Origin: JAHEJA01 sp965657215
Lineage (GTDB): Bacteria; Pseudomonadota; Alphaproteobacteria; Rhodobacterales; Rhodobacteraceae
DNA length: 64,000 nucleotides
Assembly: GCA_965657215.1 (NCBI GenBank)
Contig: CBFHNR010000009.1
Location: 36,867-100,866, forward strand
Reading direction: 5' to 3'
The position numbers were made by a program, and so were the translations under genes. Positions 25,552-34,084 of the stretch are shown piece after piece. The number at the start of each line of letters is the position of its first letter. Within the stretch, counting starts at the first letter, position 1. The notes under the pieces were generated by a model that had not been told where the DNA came from, made no database searches, and was given only the letters and a program-made list of their open reading frames with translations.

Positions 25552-26361
25552 ATGGCTCATATTATCGTAGTCGGAAACGAAAAAGGTGGCGCAGGGAAAT
25601 CAACCGTCACGATGCATGTCGCCACTGCCTTGTCTCGGATGGGCAAAAGAGTGAGCGCATTGGATTTGGATTTGCGCCAGCAAACCTTTGGCCGGTATTG
25701 TTTGAACCGGTTGGAGTTCATGGCGGCAGAGGGTCTGAACCTCCCGAGCCCAACATTCTTTGAGCTTCCCAAGGTGGATCAAGCCAGTGTGCCAGCAGGG
25801 GAAAACATCTATGATCACAGGCTATCCGCCGCGATCACCGCGATGGAACCACAATCCGATTATATCATGATTGATTGCCCAGGCTCGCACACCCGTTTGA
25901 GCCAAGTGGCGCATTCCTTGGCCGATACCTTGATTACGCCTCTCAACGACAGCTTTGTGGATTTTGATCTCTTGGCCCATATCAGCGCCGATGGGGACAA
26001 GATCGAAGGGCCATCCGTCTATTCAGAAATGGTTTGGCATGCGCGCCAGCTTCGCGCCCAAGCGGGGCTAAAGCCAATTGATTGGATCGTTATGCGCAAT
26101 CGTATGGGGGCGCAACAAATGGTCAACAAGCAAAAGATGGAACGCGCGTTGAACATGCTCTCAGAGCGCATTGGGTTCCGCATTGCGCCGGGCTTTAATG
26201 AGCGGGTCATTTTTCGGGAATTATTCCCACGCGGCCTGACCCTTTTGGACCTCAAGGAAATTGGCGTAAAACAGTTGAACATTTCCAATGTCGCAGCGCG
26301 TCAGGAATTGCGAGACTTGATCAAATCACTTGAGCTTGATGGCATAACGCCGAATTTCTAA
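25552..26361 (+). CDS. mipZ: Division-plane positioning ATPase MipZ (ParA/MinD family)
   Basis: In alphaproteobacteria MipZ forms gradients from ParB-parS poles and inhibits FtsZ assembly, placing the ring at midcell. The 269-residue protein begins MAHIIVVGNEKGGAGKST, with the deviant Walker A motif at residues 9-16. DLDLRQQTFGRYCLNR and MIDCPGSHTRLSQVAHSLADTLITPLNDSFVDFDLLA are characteristic of MipZ rather than ParA or MinD. The ATG at 25552 is preferred to a TTG five codons upstream. A terminator follows directly. Confidence 0.95.
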   Translation: MAHIIVVGNEKGGAGKSTVTMHVATALSRMGKRVSALDLDLRQQTFGRYCLNRLEFMAAEGLNLPSPTFFELPKVDQASVPAGENIYDHRLSAAITAMEPQSDYIMIDCPGSHTRLSQVAHSLADTLITPLNDSFVDFDLLAHISADGDKIEGPSVYSEMVWHARQLRAQAGLKPIDWIVMRNRMGAQQMVNKQKMERALNMLSERIGFRIAPGFNERVIFRELFPRGLTLLDLKEIGVKQLNISNVAARQELRDLIKSLELDGITPNF

Positions 26362-26370
26362 CGCAACAAA

Positions 26371-26400
26371 AAAGGCGCCCGATTGTGGCGCCTTTGCTTT
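26371..26400. terminator. Terminator between mipZ and the NDUFS4-like gene
   Basis: AAAGGCGCC/GGCGCCTTT forms a perfect 9-bp stem with a 7-nt loop. A run of A precedes it and TTGCTTT follows, so it can serve both convergent genes. Confidence 0.85.
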
Positions 26401-26417
26401 ATCCAAACTGATTTGAA

Positions 26418-26729
26418 TTAATGGGTCCAAGCGCCACGGCGATTGGTCGCAAAGTTTTCGCCATATCCGCCGGGGCGAATATTTAGCTTGCGGGATTTAG
26501 GATCAAACACATCAGCCTCGATCCCTTTTTCCGCAGCATAGGCAAGAGCGGCTTCTTTGCTCTCAAAGGAAAGTTTAACCTGGGATTGTGTGTCATCCGA
26601 AGACGTCCAACCCATTAGCGGATCAACCTCACGCGCAGAGGCAGGCGTAAATTCCAAGATCCAACCGCGTGTTTTTGCGGTACCAGAGGACATTGCTGTT
26701 TTTGCGGGCTTGTAGATGCGTGCAGGCAT
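26418..26729 (-). CDS. Complex I accessory subunit, NDUFS4-like (ETC complex I family)
   Basis: A small protein of 103 residues resembling the alphaproteobacterial homologue of the mitochondrial complex I 18-kDa accessory subunit NDUFS4. Key parts are MPARIYKPAKTAMSSG, TRGWILEF, LMGWTSSDDTQSQVKLSF and the C-terminal RRGAWTH. It stabilises the NADH-oxidising module in related organisms. The ATG at 26729 has GGAG upstream and gives the family N-terminus; a start 16 codons earlier is rejected. It stands alone, away from any nuo operon in this window. Confidence 0.88.
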   Translation of the reverse strand: MPARIYKPAKTAMSSGTAKTRGWILEFTPASAREVDPLMGWTSSDDTQSQVKLSFESKEAALAYAAEKGIEADVFDPKSRKLNIRPGGYGENFATNRRGAWTH

Positions 26730-26936
26730 TTCAGGGACTCCTAATTTACGCGAGTTATGGGGAATTTCACGCCTCAAAACAAGTCCCCCTTCCTGATTTA
26801 TAGACCAAAGGATTTATTTTTGCGCAAAATATTTAGCAATTTTGATGGCCGATGCAGGGGTCACATCAAACTTCCGGCGTTTGTCCCTTGGAAGACACCC
26901 GAATGTCCCCTAGATTACACGACGAAGGAGACTTTC

Positions 26937-29114
26937 ATGACTCAAGAGCTAGGCCATGCCACAGGCGACGTGCGCGCCCGTCCAAAACTAGAGGGCGGTC
27001 GAAAATTGGTGTTGGCGTCTGAATTCTCTCCTGCAGGGGATCAACCCACAGCGATTGCTGAATTGACAGAAGGCATCAATAGCGGGGATCGTGATCAAGT
27101 TTTGCTTGGGGCGACGGGGACTGGTAAAACCTATACGATGGCGAAAATCATTGAGGCCACTCAGAGGCCCGCGATTATTTTAGCGCCAAACAAAACCCTT
27201 GCGGCCCAGCTCTATGGCGAATTCAAAGGGTTCTTTCCCGATAACGCCGTTGAATATTTCGTGAGCTTCTATGACTATTATCAACCCGAAGCTTATGTTG
27301 CGCGATCTGACACGTACATTGAAAAAGAAAGCCAAATTAACGAACAAATCGACCGAATGCGCCACTCTGCGACACGGGCTTTGTTAGAACGCGATGACGT
27401 TATTATCATCGCCTCAGTGAGCTGTATCTACGGGATTGGGTCCGTTGAAACCTACGGCGCCATGACCCAAGACATCAAGGTTGGATCAACCTATGACCAG
27501 CGTAAAGTCATGGCCGACCTTGTGGCACAGCAATATCGCCGCAATGATCAAGCGTTCCAACGTGGATCGTTTCGTGTGCGCGGCGACGTATTAGAAGTCT
27601 TTCCAGCCCACTTGGAGGATCGCGCATGGCGTTTGTCATTCTTTGGAGATGAGTTAGAAAACATCACGGAGTTTGATCCCTTGACGGGGGAGCGTACTGG
27701 GACCTTTGATCAAATCCGCATCTATGCGAATTCACACTATGTGACGCCAAAACCAACGATGCAACAAGCCTTGATCAGTATCAAAAAGGAACTGCGCCAA
27801 AGATTGGATCAGTTGGTCGATGAAGGGAAACTTCTCGAAGCCCAGCGCCTAGAGCAACGCACGAATTTTGATTTGGAAATGTTAGAGGCGACAGGCGTTT
27901 GCAATGGCATTGAAAACTATTCCCGTTATTTAACAGGACGCGCACCTGGGGAACCACCGCCCACTTTGTTTGAATTTATACCAGACAATGCGATTGTCTT
28001 TGCCGATGAAAGCCATGTGTCCGTACCTCAGATCGGCGGTATGTACCGCGGGGATTATCGACGCAAGTTTACCTTGGCCGAACATGGATTCCGCCTCCCA
28101 AGTTGTATGGACAACCGCCCCCTCAAATTCGAAGAATGGGACGCTATGCGCCCACAATCCGTTTTCGTCAGCGCAACGCCGAGCTCTTGGGAAATGGAAC
28201 AAACAGGCGGTGTGTTCACGGAACAGGTTATTCGCCCCACAGGTCTCTTGGATCCACAGGTAGAAATCAGACCCGTTGACACACAGGTGGATGACCTCTT
28301 GGATGAAATCCGCAAAGTCACGGCAAATGGAATGCGCACATTGGTGACAACATTGACCAAACGCATGGCCGAGGATCTGACCGAATATATGCACGAACAG
28401 GGTATCAAAGTTCGCTACATGCACTCGGACATTGACACATTGGAACGTATTGAAATTTTGCGTGACCTGAGACTTGGGGCATTTGATGTTTTGATTGGGA
28501 TCAACCTCTTGCGAGAGGGTCTGGATATCCCCGAATGTGGATTAGTTGCGATTTTGGATGCGGATAAAGAGGGCTTTCTTCGCTCGGAAACATCGCTTGT
28601 GCAAACCATTGGCCGCGCTGCGCGAAATGCGGAGGGTCGCGTGATCATGTATGCAGATCGCATCACAGGATCGATGGAACGGGCCTTGGCGGAAACCAAT
28701 CGCCGTCGTGACAAGCAAATCGCATATAACGAAAAGCATGGTATTACCCCTGCGACCGTGAAAAAGAATGTAGACGACGTCTTAGCTGGTCTCTTCCAAG
28801 GGGACACAGACATGTCACGCGTGACGGCGACGATTGATAAACCCCTTGCTGGCGCCAACCTTCAAGCGGTCTTGGATGGTCTCAGAACAGACATGCGCAA
28901 AGCGGCTGAAAACCTTGAATTCGAAGAAGCCGCGCGCCTCAGGGACGAGGTCAAGCGCCTAGAGGCCGTCGATCTGGCGGTGTCCGATGATCCATTGGCG
29001 CGCCAATCGGCGATTGAAGCCGCAAGCGAAGCGGCAGTCAAATCAAAAGGGCGTTCCTCTGGAGGGCGCGGTGGAACACGCACCTATCGCAGTAAGGCGC
29101 AGAAAAAGCACTAA
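26937..29114 (+). CDS. uvrB: Excinuclease ABC subunit B
   Basis: The damage-verifying helicase-like subunit of nucleotide excision repair. The 725-residue protein has Walker A GATGTGKTYT near residue 60, YYQPEAYV of the beta-hairpin region, DESHVS (Walker B), and helicase motifs such as EGLDIPE and QTIGRAARN. A C-terminal UVR motif lies near residue 655 (ENLEFEEAARLRDEVKRLE). The ATG at 26937 has GAAGGAG 9 nt upstream. An in-frame ATG at 26757 would add 60 residues unlike the family and overlap the opposite gene's leader, so it is rejected. Confidence 0.97.
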   Translation: MTQELGHATGDVRARPKLEGGRKLVLASEFSPAGDQPTAIAELTEGINSGDRDQVLLGATGTGKTYTMAKIIEATQRPAIILAPNKTLAAQLYGEFKGFFPDNAVEYFVSFYDYYQPEAYVARSDTYIEKESQINEQIDRMRHSATRALLERDDVIIIASVSCIYGIGSVETYGAMTQDIKVGSTYDQRKVMADLVAQQYRRNDQAFQRGSFRVRGDVLEVFPAHLEDRAWRLSFFGDELENITEFDPLTGERTGTFDQIRIYANSHYVTPKPTMQQALISIKKELRQRLDQLVDEGKLLEAQRLEQRTNFDLEMLEATGVCNGIENYSRYLTGRAPGEPPPTLFEFIPDNAIVFADESHVSVPQIGGMYRGDYRRKFTLAEHGFRLPSCMDNRPLKFEEWDAMRPQSVFVSATPSSWEMEQTGGVFTEQVIRPTGLLDPQVEIRPVDTQVDDLLDEIRKVTANGMRTLVTTLTKRMAEDLTEYMHEQGIKVRYMHSDIDTLERIEILRDLRLGAFDVLIGINLLREGLDIPECGLVAILDADKEGFLRSETSLVQTIGRAARNAEGRVIMYADRITGSMERALAETNRRRDKQIAYNEKHGITPATVKKNVDDVLAGLFQGDTDMSRVTATIDKPLAGANLQAVLDGLRTDMRKAAENLEFEEAARLRDEVKRLEAVDLAVSDDPLARQSAIEAASEAAVKSKGRSSGGRGGTRTYRSKAQKKH

Positions 29115-29137
29115 TCCCAACGGTATCGTTGGGATTA
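29112..29137. terminator. Compact hairpin spanning both stop codons of uvrB and pip
   Basis: TAATCCCAACG and CGTTGGGATTA form a perfect 11-bp stem with a 4-nt loop. The uvrB TAA and the complement of the pip TAA are the outer ends of the stem. There is no T-tract. Confidence 0.6.
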
Positions 29138-30085
29138 CCCTTCCCTCATTTCAGCAATCAAATCCGTGATGCGCATGAGTTCAGTCGCTATTCCGGGTTC
29201 GGACATGGCGTGGCCTGCGTTTGGGATCATCCTCAGATCACATTTACCCCAAGCCTGCGCCAATTCCCAAGCGCGTTGAGGCGGGCAAATCATGTCTTGG
29301 CGGCCTTGGACAATAAAGCCAGGGATATGCTGAATACGATCTACATTGGCCAGAATTTGACCATCACGTTCCAAAAACCCTTTGTTAATAAAGTAGTGAT
29401 TTTCCAGTCTCGCAAATGTGCGCGCATAGTTCGACGGTGCAGACATGCCGCGCCCGTCTGATCGCACGGATGCCAACGCATTTTCCCAATCAGCCCAAAG
29501 TTGGCCGAACTTGGTTTCTTCGGGAATATTGCCGCTAAACAATCGCTTGTTATAGGCAGCAATCAAATCGTGTTGTTCATCCTTGGGAATAGCCGACACA
29601 AAACGTTGCCAAAGATCAGGCCAGAATTGTCCTGCTCCACCGCCATAAAACCAATCAAGCTCTACTTGGGTCATCAAGAAGACGCCCCGCAAAATGAGAT
29701 GGGTTGTGCGATCTGGATGGTCTTGGGCATACAGCAACGACAGTGTCGCCCCCCAAGATCCCCCAAACACTGCCCACCGATCAATGTCGAGACGTTGACG
29801 GATGGACTCCATATCCTGAATGAGATGCTCCGTTGTGTTGTTTTCAACCCCTGCATAGGGTGTTGAGCGGCCGCATCCTCGTTGATCAAACAGAACGATC
29901 CGAAACAGTTTAGGATTAAAATATCGCCGCATCGCAGGACTACATCCCGCCCCTGGTCCCCCATGAACCACGACGACAGGAATGCCTTGCGGATTGCCAC
30001 ATTGTTCGAAATAGATCTTGTGACCGTCGCCCGTCTCCATCATTTGATGATCGAAGGGCGTTATCATTGGATATAATTGTTGCAC
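29135..30085 (-). CDS. pip: Proline iminopeptidase
   Basis: An alpha/beta hydrolase that releases N-terminal proline from peptides (peptidase family S33). The 316 residues begin QQLYPMITPFDHQMMETGDGHKIYFEQCGNPQGIPVV, typical of the family. The oxyanion motif VHGGPGAG and the nucleophile elbow GGSWGATLSL follow. The catalytic Asp (GRQDMICPP) and His (NAGHAMSEPG) are near the C-terminus. The start is GTG at 30085; an ATG six codons in would remove part of the conserved N-terminus. Confidence 0.94.
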   Translation of the reverse strand: MQQLYPMITPFDHQMMETGDGHKIYFEQCGNPQGIPVVVVHGGPGAGCSPAMRRYFNPKLFRIVLFDQRGCGRSTPYAGVENNTTEHLIQDMESIRQRLDIDRWAVFGGSWGATLSLLYAQDHPDRTTHLILRGVFLMTQVELDWFYGGGAGQFWPDLWQRFVSAIPKDEQHDLIAAYNKRLFSGNIPEETKFGQLWADWENALASVRSDGRGMSAPSNYARTFARLENHYFINKGFLERDGQILANVDRIQHIPGFIVQGRQDMICPPQRAWELAQAWGKCDLRMIPNAGHAMSEPGIATELMRITDLIAEMREG

Positions 30086-30165
30086 TATTTGCTTTCAGGT
30101 CGTGAACTTGTTCATTTCCGACTTATATGTGATGAAGCCAGCAAATGACCAGACGGAGACACCAA

Positions 30166-30909
30166 ATGAATGCGCCCAATACGACTGTCGACCCCTCAGA
30201 GGTTGCAAAATTCGAAGCTATGGCCGCCGAATGGTGGGATCCCAATGGGAAATTCAAACCGTTGCATATGCTGAATCCTTGTCGTTTGGATTATATCATC
30301 AGTCAAATCGCCGCTGAATATGACCGTGATCCTGAACAAGAGCTTCCCTTCAAAGGGTTGCGCATTTTGGATATTGGTTGCGGTGGTGGTTTGCTGTGTG
30401 AACCTATGGCGCGTCTTGGGGCAACCGTTGTTGGTGTTGATGCAGCAGAGCGCAACATCCCCGTCGCCCAAGCACACGCCGTACAATCAGGTCTCGACAT
30501 CGATTATCGGTTTAATACCGCAGAGGCCTTGGCAGCCGATGGTGAGCAATTTGATGTAGTTTTGAATATGGAAGTCGTCGAACATGTCGCCGATCCTCTG
30601 GCCTATCTCACGGCTTGTCAGCAATTGCTAAAACCAAATGGGCTAATGGTCTGTTCAACAATTAACCGTAATCCCAAAAGCTTTGCCATGGCTATCATTG
30701 GCGCGGAATATGTGATGCGCTGGCTTCCTAAAGGAACGCATGAATGGTCAAAATTCATTACACCTGATGAGTTGTTTGGTTTGATAACAGACACGGGACT
30801 AGAGCCTGTGGATCGCAAAGGCTTCGTTTTTAACCCAATCACATGGCAATGGAAATTATCGGATCGTGACCTGTCGGTGAATTACGTCACAGCCAGCATC
30901 AAACTATAA
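30166..30909 (+). CDS. ubiG: Ubiquinone biosynthesis O-methyltransferase
   Basis: Catalyses both O-methylation steps of ubiquinone synthesis. The product has 247 residues from the ATG at 30166, which has GGAG 8 nt upstream; a second ATG at 30145 is weaker. Features are FEAMAAEWWDPNGKFKPLHMLNPCRLDYI, the SAM motif LDIGCGGGLLCEPMARLGA, and KGTHEWSKFI near the C-terminus, all strongly conserved in UbiG. It converges with petR, the stop codons being adjacent. Ubiquinone supply fits with the nearby cytochrome bc1 genes, though it is not in one operon with them. Confidence 0.95.
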   Translation: MNAPNTTVDPSEVAKFEAMAAEWWDPNGKFKPLHMLNPCRLDYIISQIAAEYDRDPEQELPFKGLRILDIGCGGGLLCEPMARLGATVVGVDAAERNIPVAQAHAVQSGLDIDYRFNTAEALAADGEQFDVVLNMEVVEHVADPLAYLTACQQLLKPNGLMVCSTINRNPKSFAMAIIGAEYVMRWLPKGTHEWSKFITPDELFGLITDTGLEPVDRKGFVFNPITWQWKLSDRDLSVNYVTASIKL

Positions 30910-31602
30910 CTAGTCTGGCGTTAGCATGTAACCTGCGCCGCGAACTGTCTGTAGGTAGCGCGGCTCTTTGGACGAGGTTTCAATCTTGCGACGTAGCCGC
31001 GTGATTTGAACGTCAATCGCGCGGACGTGGGCTTGTTCCTCGTCTCGGCCGAGTTCGTGGGCCAATTGAGCGCGACTCACAGGTTCCCCAGCTGAGGCCG
31101 CAAAAATTTTCATCAACTGAGCTTCTGTCGCCGTTAGTCGCACAGATTGATCCCCTTGCCACAGCTCGCCTTTCGCCACGTCGTAGCGTACGGATCCAAG
31201 GGACAATATCTTGGGGAGGTCACTTGTTTCCGAGGAAACTGGCACCCGTCGGAGTATGGCATTGATCCGTAACAACAGCTCTTTGGGCTCAAACGGTTTA
31301 GATAGATAATCATCCGCACCCGCTTCGAGACCCGCAATCCGATCCTCAGTTTCGCCTTTTGCCGTCAAGAGCAATATCGGTGTGCTCAGCCTATGCCTAA
31401 GATCGCGTGTAAGAGATATCCCATCTTCACCAGGCATCATCACATCCATCACGATTAAATCAAATTCCAAACCCGCCATCAAACGGCGCGCATGAGCCGC
31501 GTCGCGCGCAGCGGTGACCATGAACCCACTTCTTATCAAAAATTTTTGAAGCAACGAGCGAATACGTTCGTCATCGTCAACGATCAACAAATGCGTATCC
31601 AT
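30910..31602 (-). CDS. petR: OmpR-family response regulator, PetR-like
   Basis: A protein of 230 residues: receiver domain (LIVDDDERIRSLLQKFL, phospho-acceptor Asp in LIVMDVMMPGEDG, conserved Lys in LSKPFEPKELLLR) followed by a winged-helix OmpR-type DNA-binding domain (LTATEAQLMKIF, RAIDVQITRLRRKIE, VRGAGYML). The order petP-petR followed at short distance by petABC matches Rhodobacter capsulatus, where both regulators are needed for cytochrome bc1. The symbol rests on that context. The ATG at 31602 is preferred over an in-frame GTG at 31617 next to the petP stop. No cognate kinase lies beside it. Confidence 0.88.
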   Translation of the reverse strand: MDTHLLIVDDDERIRSLLQKFLIRSGFMVTAARDAAHARRLMAGLEFDLIVMDVMMPGEDGISLTRDLRHRLSTPILLLTAKGETEDRIAGLEAGADDYLSKPFEPKELLLRINAILRRVPVSSETSDLPKILSLGSVRYDVAKGELWQGDQSVRLTATEAQLMKIFAASAGEPVSRAQLAHELGRDEEQAHVRAIDVQITRLRRKIETSSKEPRYLQTVRGAGYMLTPD

Positions 31603-31617
31603 GTTCAATCCACCCAC

Positions 31618-32121
31618 TTAGTCTTGTCTTAGGGTACTATAGGCTTGCAAAAGCTCTGGGTCCATCATTGCCTCAAGCACTCGGCGGAAACCGGATACTG
31701 CGTCGGGCCCAGCTTGGCGATAGGCCGCTCTCATGCGGTGTTGCTGTGCATTGGACAGCTCTGCCTCTAAAGATTTCCCTTTGTCCGTAAGATAGAGATG
31801 CCTTTCGCGACGATCTTTTTTTCCAACATGGCTTTCGACAAGACCGTCCTCGATCAAGGTCCGCAAAACGCGATTGAGCGACTGTTTTGTGACGCCCAAA
31901 ATATTCAACAGGTTATTAACAGTCGTCCCCGGCGCCCCATTGATAAAGTGCACAGCTCTGTGATGTGCTCTGCCATAGCCATGGCTCTCTAGAATTTTGT
32001 CAGGGTCTGCAGTGAATCCGCGATAAGCGAAAAACATCGCTTCGATACCCAGACGCAGTTGATCATCTGTTAAGAATAACAAAGATTCCCCTGATGGGCG
32101 TGGGGGTGACGTTGGATTCAT
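31618..32121 (-). CDS. petP: MarR-family regulator, PetP-like
   Basis: A protein of 167 residues with a winged-helix MarR fold: TVNNLLNILGVTKQSLNRVLRTLIEDGLVE as recognition region and KKDRRERHLYLTDKG as wing. The start has a perfect AGGAGG. It sits immediately upstream of petR in one transcript and is divergent from ilvE. An ATGTCA-N7-TGACAT inverted repeat in the divergent spacer is a plausible operator. In R. capsulatus PetP and PetR act together on bc1 gene expression; whether that holds here is inference from synteny. Confidence 0.85.
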   Translation of the reverse strand: MNPTSPPRPSGESLLFLTDDQLRLGIEAMFFAYRGFTADPDKILESHGYGRAHHRAVHFINGAPGTTVNNLLNILGVTKQSLNRVLRTLIEDGLVESHVGKKDRRERHLYLTDKGKSLEAELSNAQQHRMRAAYRQAGPDAVSGFRRVLEAMMDPELLQAYSTLRQD

Positions 32122-32150
32122 AGTAAGTCCTCCTGATATGATCCAATATT

Positions 32151-32169
32151 ATGTCAGCCTTGTTGACAT
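32151..32169. promoter_or_regulatory. Candidate MarR-type operator between petP and ilvE
   Basis: ATGTCA and TGACAT are perfect half-sites separated by 7 nt, 30 nt upstream of the petP ATG. On the plus strand TTGACA (32163-32168) within it could serve as a -35 for ilvE, with a poor -10 about 17 nt later. Binding by PetP is inferred. Confidence 0.45.
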
Positions 32170-32288
32170 TCCAAGAGTGAAATGTTAGCGATTCACAGTT
32201 TTAACGCAATAAAATGTCCGAAACGGACGTAACTTGCGTAACTAATGCAAAATTGAAGCCTGAATTCGCAAATAGGAAAGGATATCCC

Positions 32289-33158
32289 ATGGCAGGCAGT
32301 TATGAAGATCGCGACGGAAAAATTTGGCTAGATGGCAAGCTTGTAGAGTGGCGTGACGCACAGGTGCATGTCCTGACCCACGCGATGCATTACGCAAGCT
32401 CTGTTTTTGAGGGCGAGCGGTGCTATGAGGGCAAAATCTTTAAGAGCACGGAACATTCTGAGCGTCTGATCCGCTCTGGCAAGCTTATTGATTTCGACAT
32501 TCCCTACAGCGTTGAAGAAATTAATGCCGCGAAAGAAGCGACTTTAGAAGCCAACGGATTACAAGACGCCTATGTGCGTGCATTTGCATGGCGCGGAGCT
32601 GGCGAAGACATGGGTGTCGCCTCCGCAAAGAACCCTGTTCGCATGGCCGTCGCTGTTTGGGCATGGGGAAATTATTACGGCGATGCCAAGATGAAGGGCG
32701 CAAAGCTCGACATTGCTAAATGGCGTCGTCCTGACCCGGCAACAGCCCCATCACAAGCAAAGGCCGCTGGGCTTTATATGATTGCGACCATGTCAAAGCA
32801 TGCCGCCGAAGCCAAAGGATGTTCGGATGCGATGATGTTTGATTATCGCGGCTACATTGCTGAAGCCACTGGTGCCAATATCTTTTTCGTAAAAGACGGC
32901 GAAGTGCATACACCAACGCCAGATGCTTTCTTGAATGGGATCACGCGTCAAACCGTTATCCAAATGCTCACGGAAAAAGGGATCAAAGTGCATGAACGTC
33001 ACATCATGCCCGAAGAACTAGAAAGCTTTGAGCAATGCTGGTTGACGGGTACAGCAGCTGAAGTCACGCCAGTTGGTCAAATCGGCGATTACAATTTTGA
33101 AGTTGGCGCTTTGACACGTGATATTTCTGACAGTTACGAGAAATTAGTCCGCAGCTAA
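32289..33158 (+). CDS. ilvE: Branched-chain amino acid aminotransferase
   Basis: PLP-dependent transamination of leucine, isoleucine and valine with 2-oxoglutarate. The 289-residue product from the ATG at 32289 is preceded by AGGAAAGGA; a start 25 codons upstream is rejected. Conserved segments include VLTHAMHYASSVFEGERCY, the PLP Lys158 in SQAKAAGLY, MFDYRGYIAEATGANIFFVKDG, and FLNGITRQTVI. It lies between petP and petABC, with its own terminator. The N-terminal segment is typical of fold-type IV BCAT. Confidence 0.95.
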   Translation: MAGSYEDRDGKIWLDGKLVEWRDAQVHVLTHAMHYASSVFEGERCYEGKIFKSTEHSERLIRSGKLIDFDIPYSVEEINAAKEATLEANGLQDAYVRAFAWRGAGEDMGVASAKNPVRMAVAVWAWGNYYGDAKMKGAKLDIAKWRRPDPATAPSQAKAAGLYMIATMSKHAAEAKGCSDAMMFDYRGYIAEATGANIFFVKDGEVHTPTPDAFLNGITRQTVIQMLTEKGIKVHERHIMPEELESFEQCWLTGTAAEVTPVGQIGDYNFEVGALTRDISDSYEKLVRS

Positions 33159-33180
33159 CGCAACAAATATGCCTGATCAA

Positions 33181-33215
33181 ACGCCTCCACCGGTTCCACC
33201 GTGGGGGCGTTTTTT
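33181..33215 (+). terminator. Rho-independent terminator after ilvE
   Basis: ACGCCTCCAC and GTGGGGGCGT pair with one G-U and are followed by six T. Confidence 0.9.
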
Positions 33216-33509
33216 ATTCTCAATTGACATATTCTTGTGCCTTCGCTGAGTCGATTGCGGCGCCGCAAAACCGAATCACAGCCGTCGATTTCTACCTTTT
33301 GTGGGAAAAGACATATTCTAACTAATGAATAACATGCCGAATGCGTCATTTGCACCGCGACACAAAGGCGCTAATTTCATGGAAATGTAATCCACAACTA
33401 GACGCATGCGAATTCCGCCGCTAAATACACGCCAGGAACAGGCTGCCGATAGATAGGCGGTCACAATACCCAATGGGCCACTTAGTGGTCAAAGAATGGA
33501 GTTTACCTC
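33216..33509 (+). promoter_or_regulatory. petABC upstream region
   Basis: About 290 bp without a convincing gene. TTGACA at 33224-33229 lacks a clear -10 at standard spacing. The palindrome CCACTTAGTGG lies near 33478-33488, just before the petA ribosome binding site (GGAG). A 21-codon ATG-started frame at 33325-33390 has no good ribosome binding site. The petABC promoter and any PetR site should be here, but I cannot place them. Confidence 0.5.
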
Positions 33510-34070
33510 GTGTCAAACGCAGAAGATCACGAAGGCACCCGCAGAGATTTCCTCTACTACGCTACTGCAGGTGTAGGAACGGTTGCGACCGGTGCCGCCG
33601 TATGGCCTTTGGTCAATCAGATGAACCCGTCAGCCGACGTTAAGGCTTTGTCCTCAATTCGAGTCGACATTTCCGAAGTTGAGCCTGGTACTCAGATCAC
33701 TGTTAAGTGGTTGGGCAAGCCAGTGTTCATTCGTCGTCGCACAGTCGAAGAAATCGAAGCGGCACGCTCTGTTGCCCTTGATGATCTCATGGACGCCAGC
33801 GCGGAAAACGCAAACAAGCCCGGTGCGGATGCCTCAGACGAGAACCGCGCAATGGACGAAAATGGTGAATGGCTCGTTATGATGGGCGTTTGTACACACC
33901 TTGGCTGTGTTCCACTCGGAGATGGCGCAGGCGATTTCGAAGGCTGGTTCTGCCCGTGTCACGGATCCCACTACGATACGTCTGGACGTATCCGTAAAGG
34001 TCCAGCGCCAACGAACCTACCGGTTCCTGTCGCTCAATTCGTGGATGATTCCACGATTCAACTAGGTTAA
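33510..34070 (+). CDS. petA: Rieske iron-sulfur subunit of cytochrome bc1
   Basis: Transfers electrons from ubiquinol at the Qo site to cytochrome c1. The 186 residues start at GTG with GGAG upstream. An N-terminal RRDFL twin-arginine-like sequence precedes the single membrane anchor, and an Ala/Gly hinge follows. The [2Fe-2S] ligands are Cys128 and His130 in CTHLGC and Cys148 and His151 in CPCHGS, with Cys133 and Cys150 for the disulfide. First gene of petABC, 14 nt before petB. Confidence 0.97.
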   Translation: MSNAEDHEGTRRDFLYYATAGVGTVATGAAVWPLVNQMNPSADVKALSSIRVDISEVEPGTQITVKWLGKPVFIRRRTVEEIEAARSVALDDLMDASAENANKPGADASDENRAMDENGEWLVMMGVCTHLGCVPLGDGAGDFEGWFCPCHGSHYDTSGRIRKGPAPTNLPVPVAQFVDDSTIQLG

Positions 34071-34084
34071 GGGAGCACTTAGAA

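Noticed and set aside
33325..33390. A 21-codon upstream ORF before petA
   Set aside because: No ribosome binding site, no recognisable peptide pattern, and it ends 120 nt before petA.
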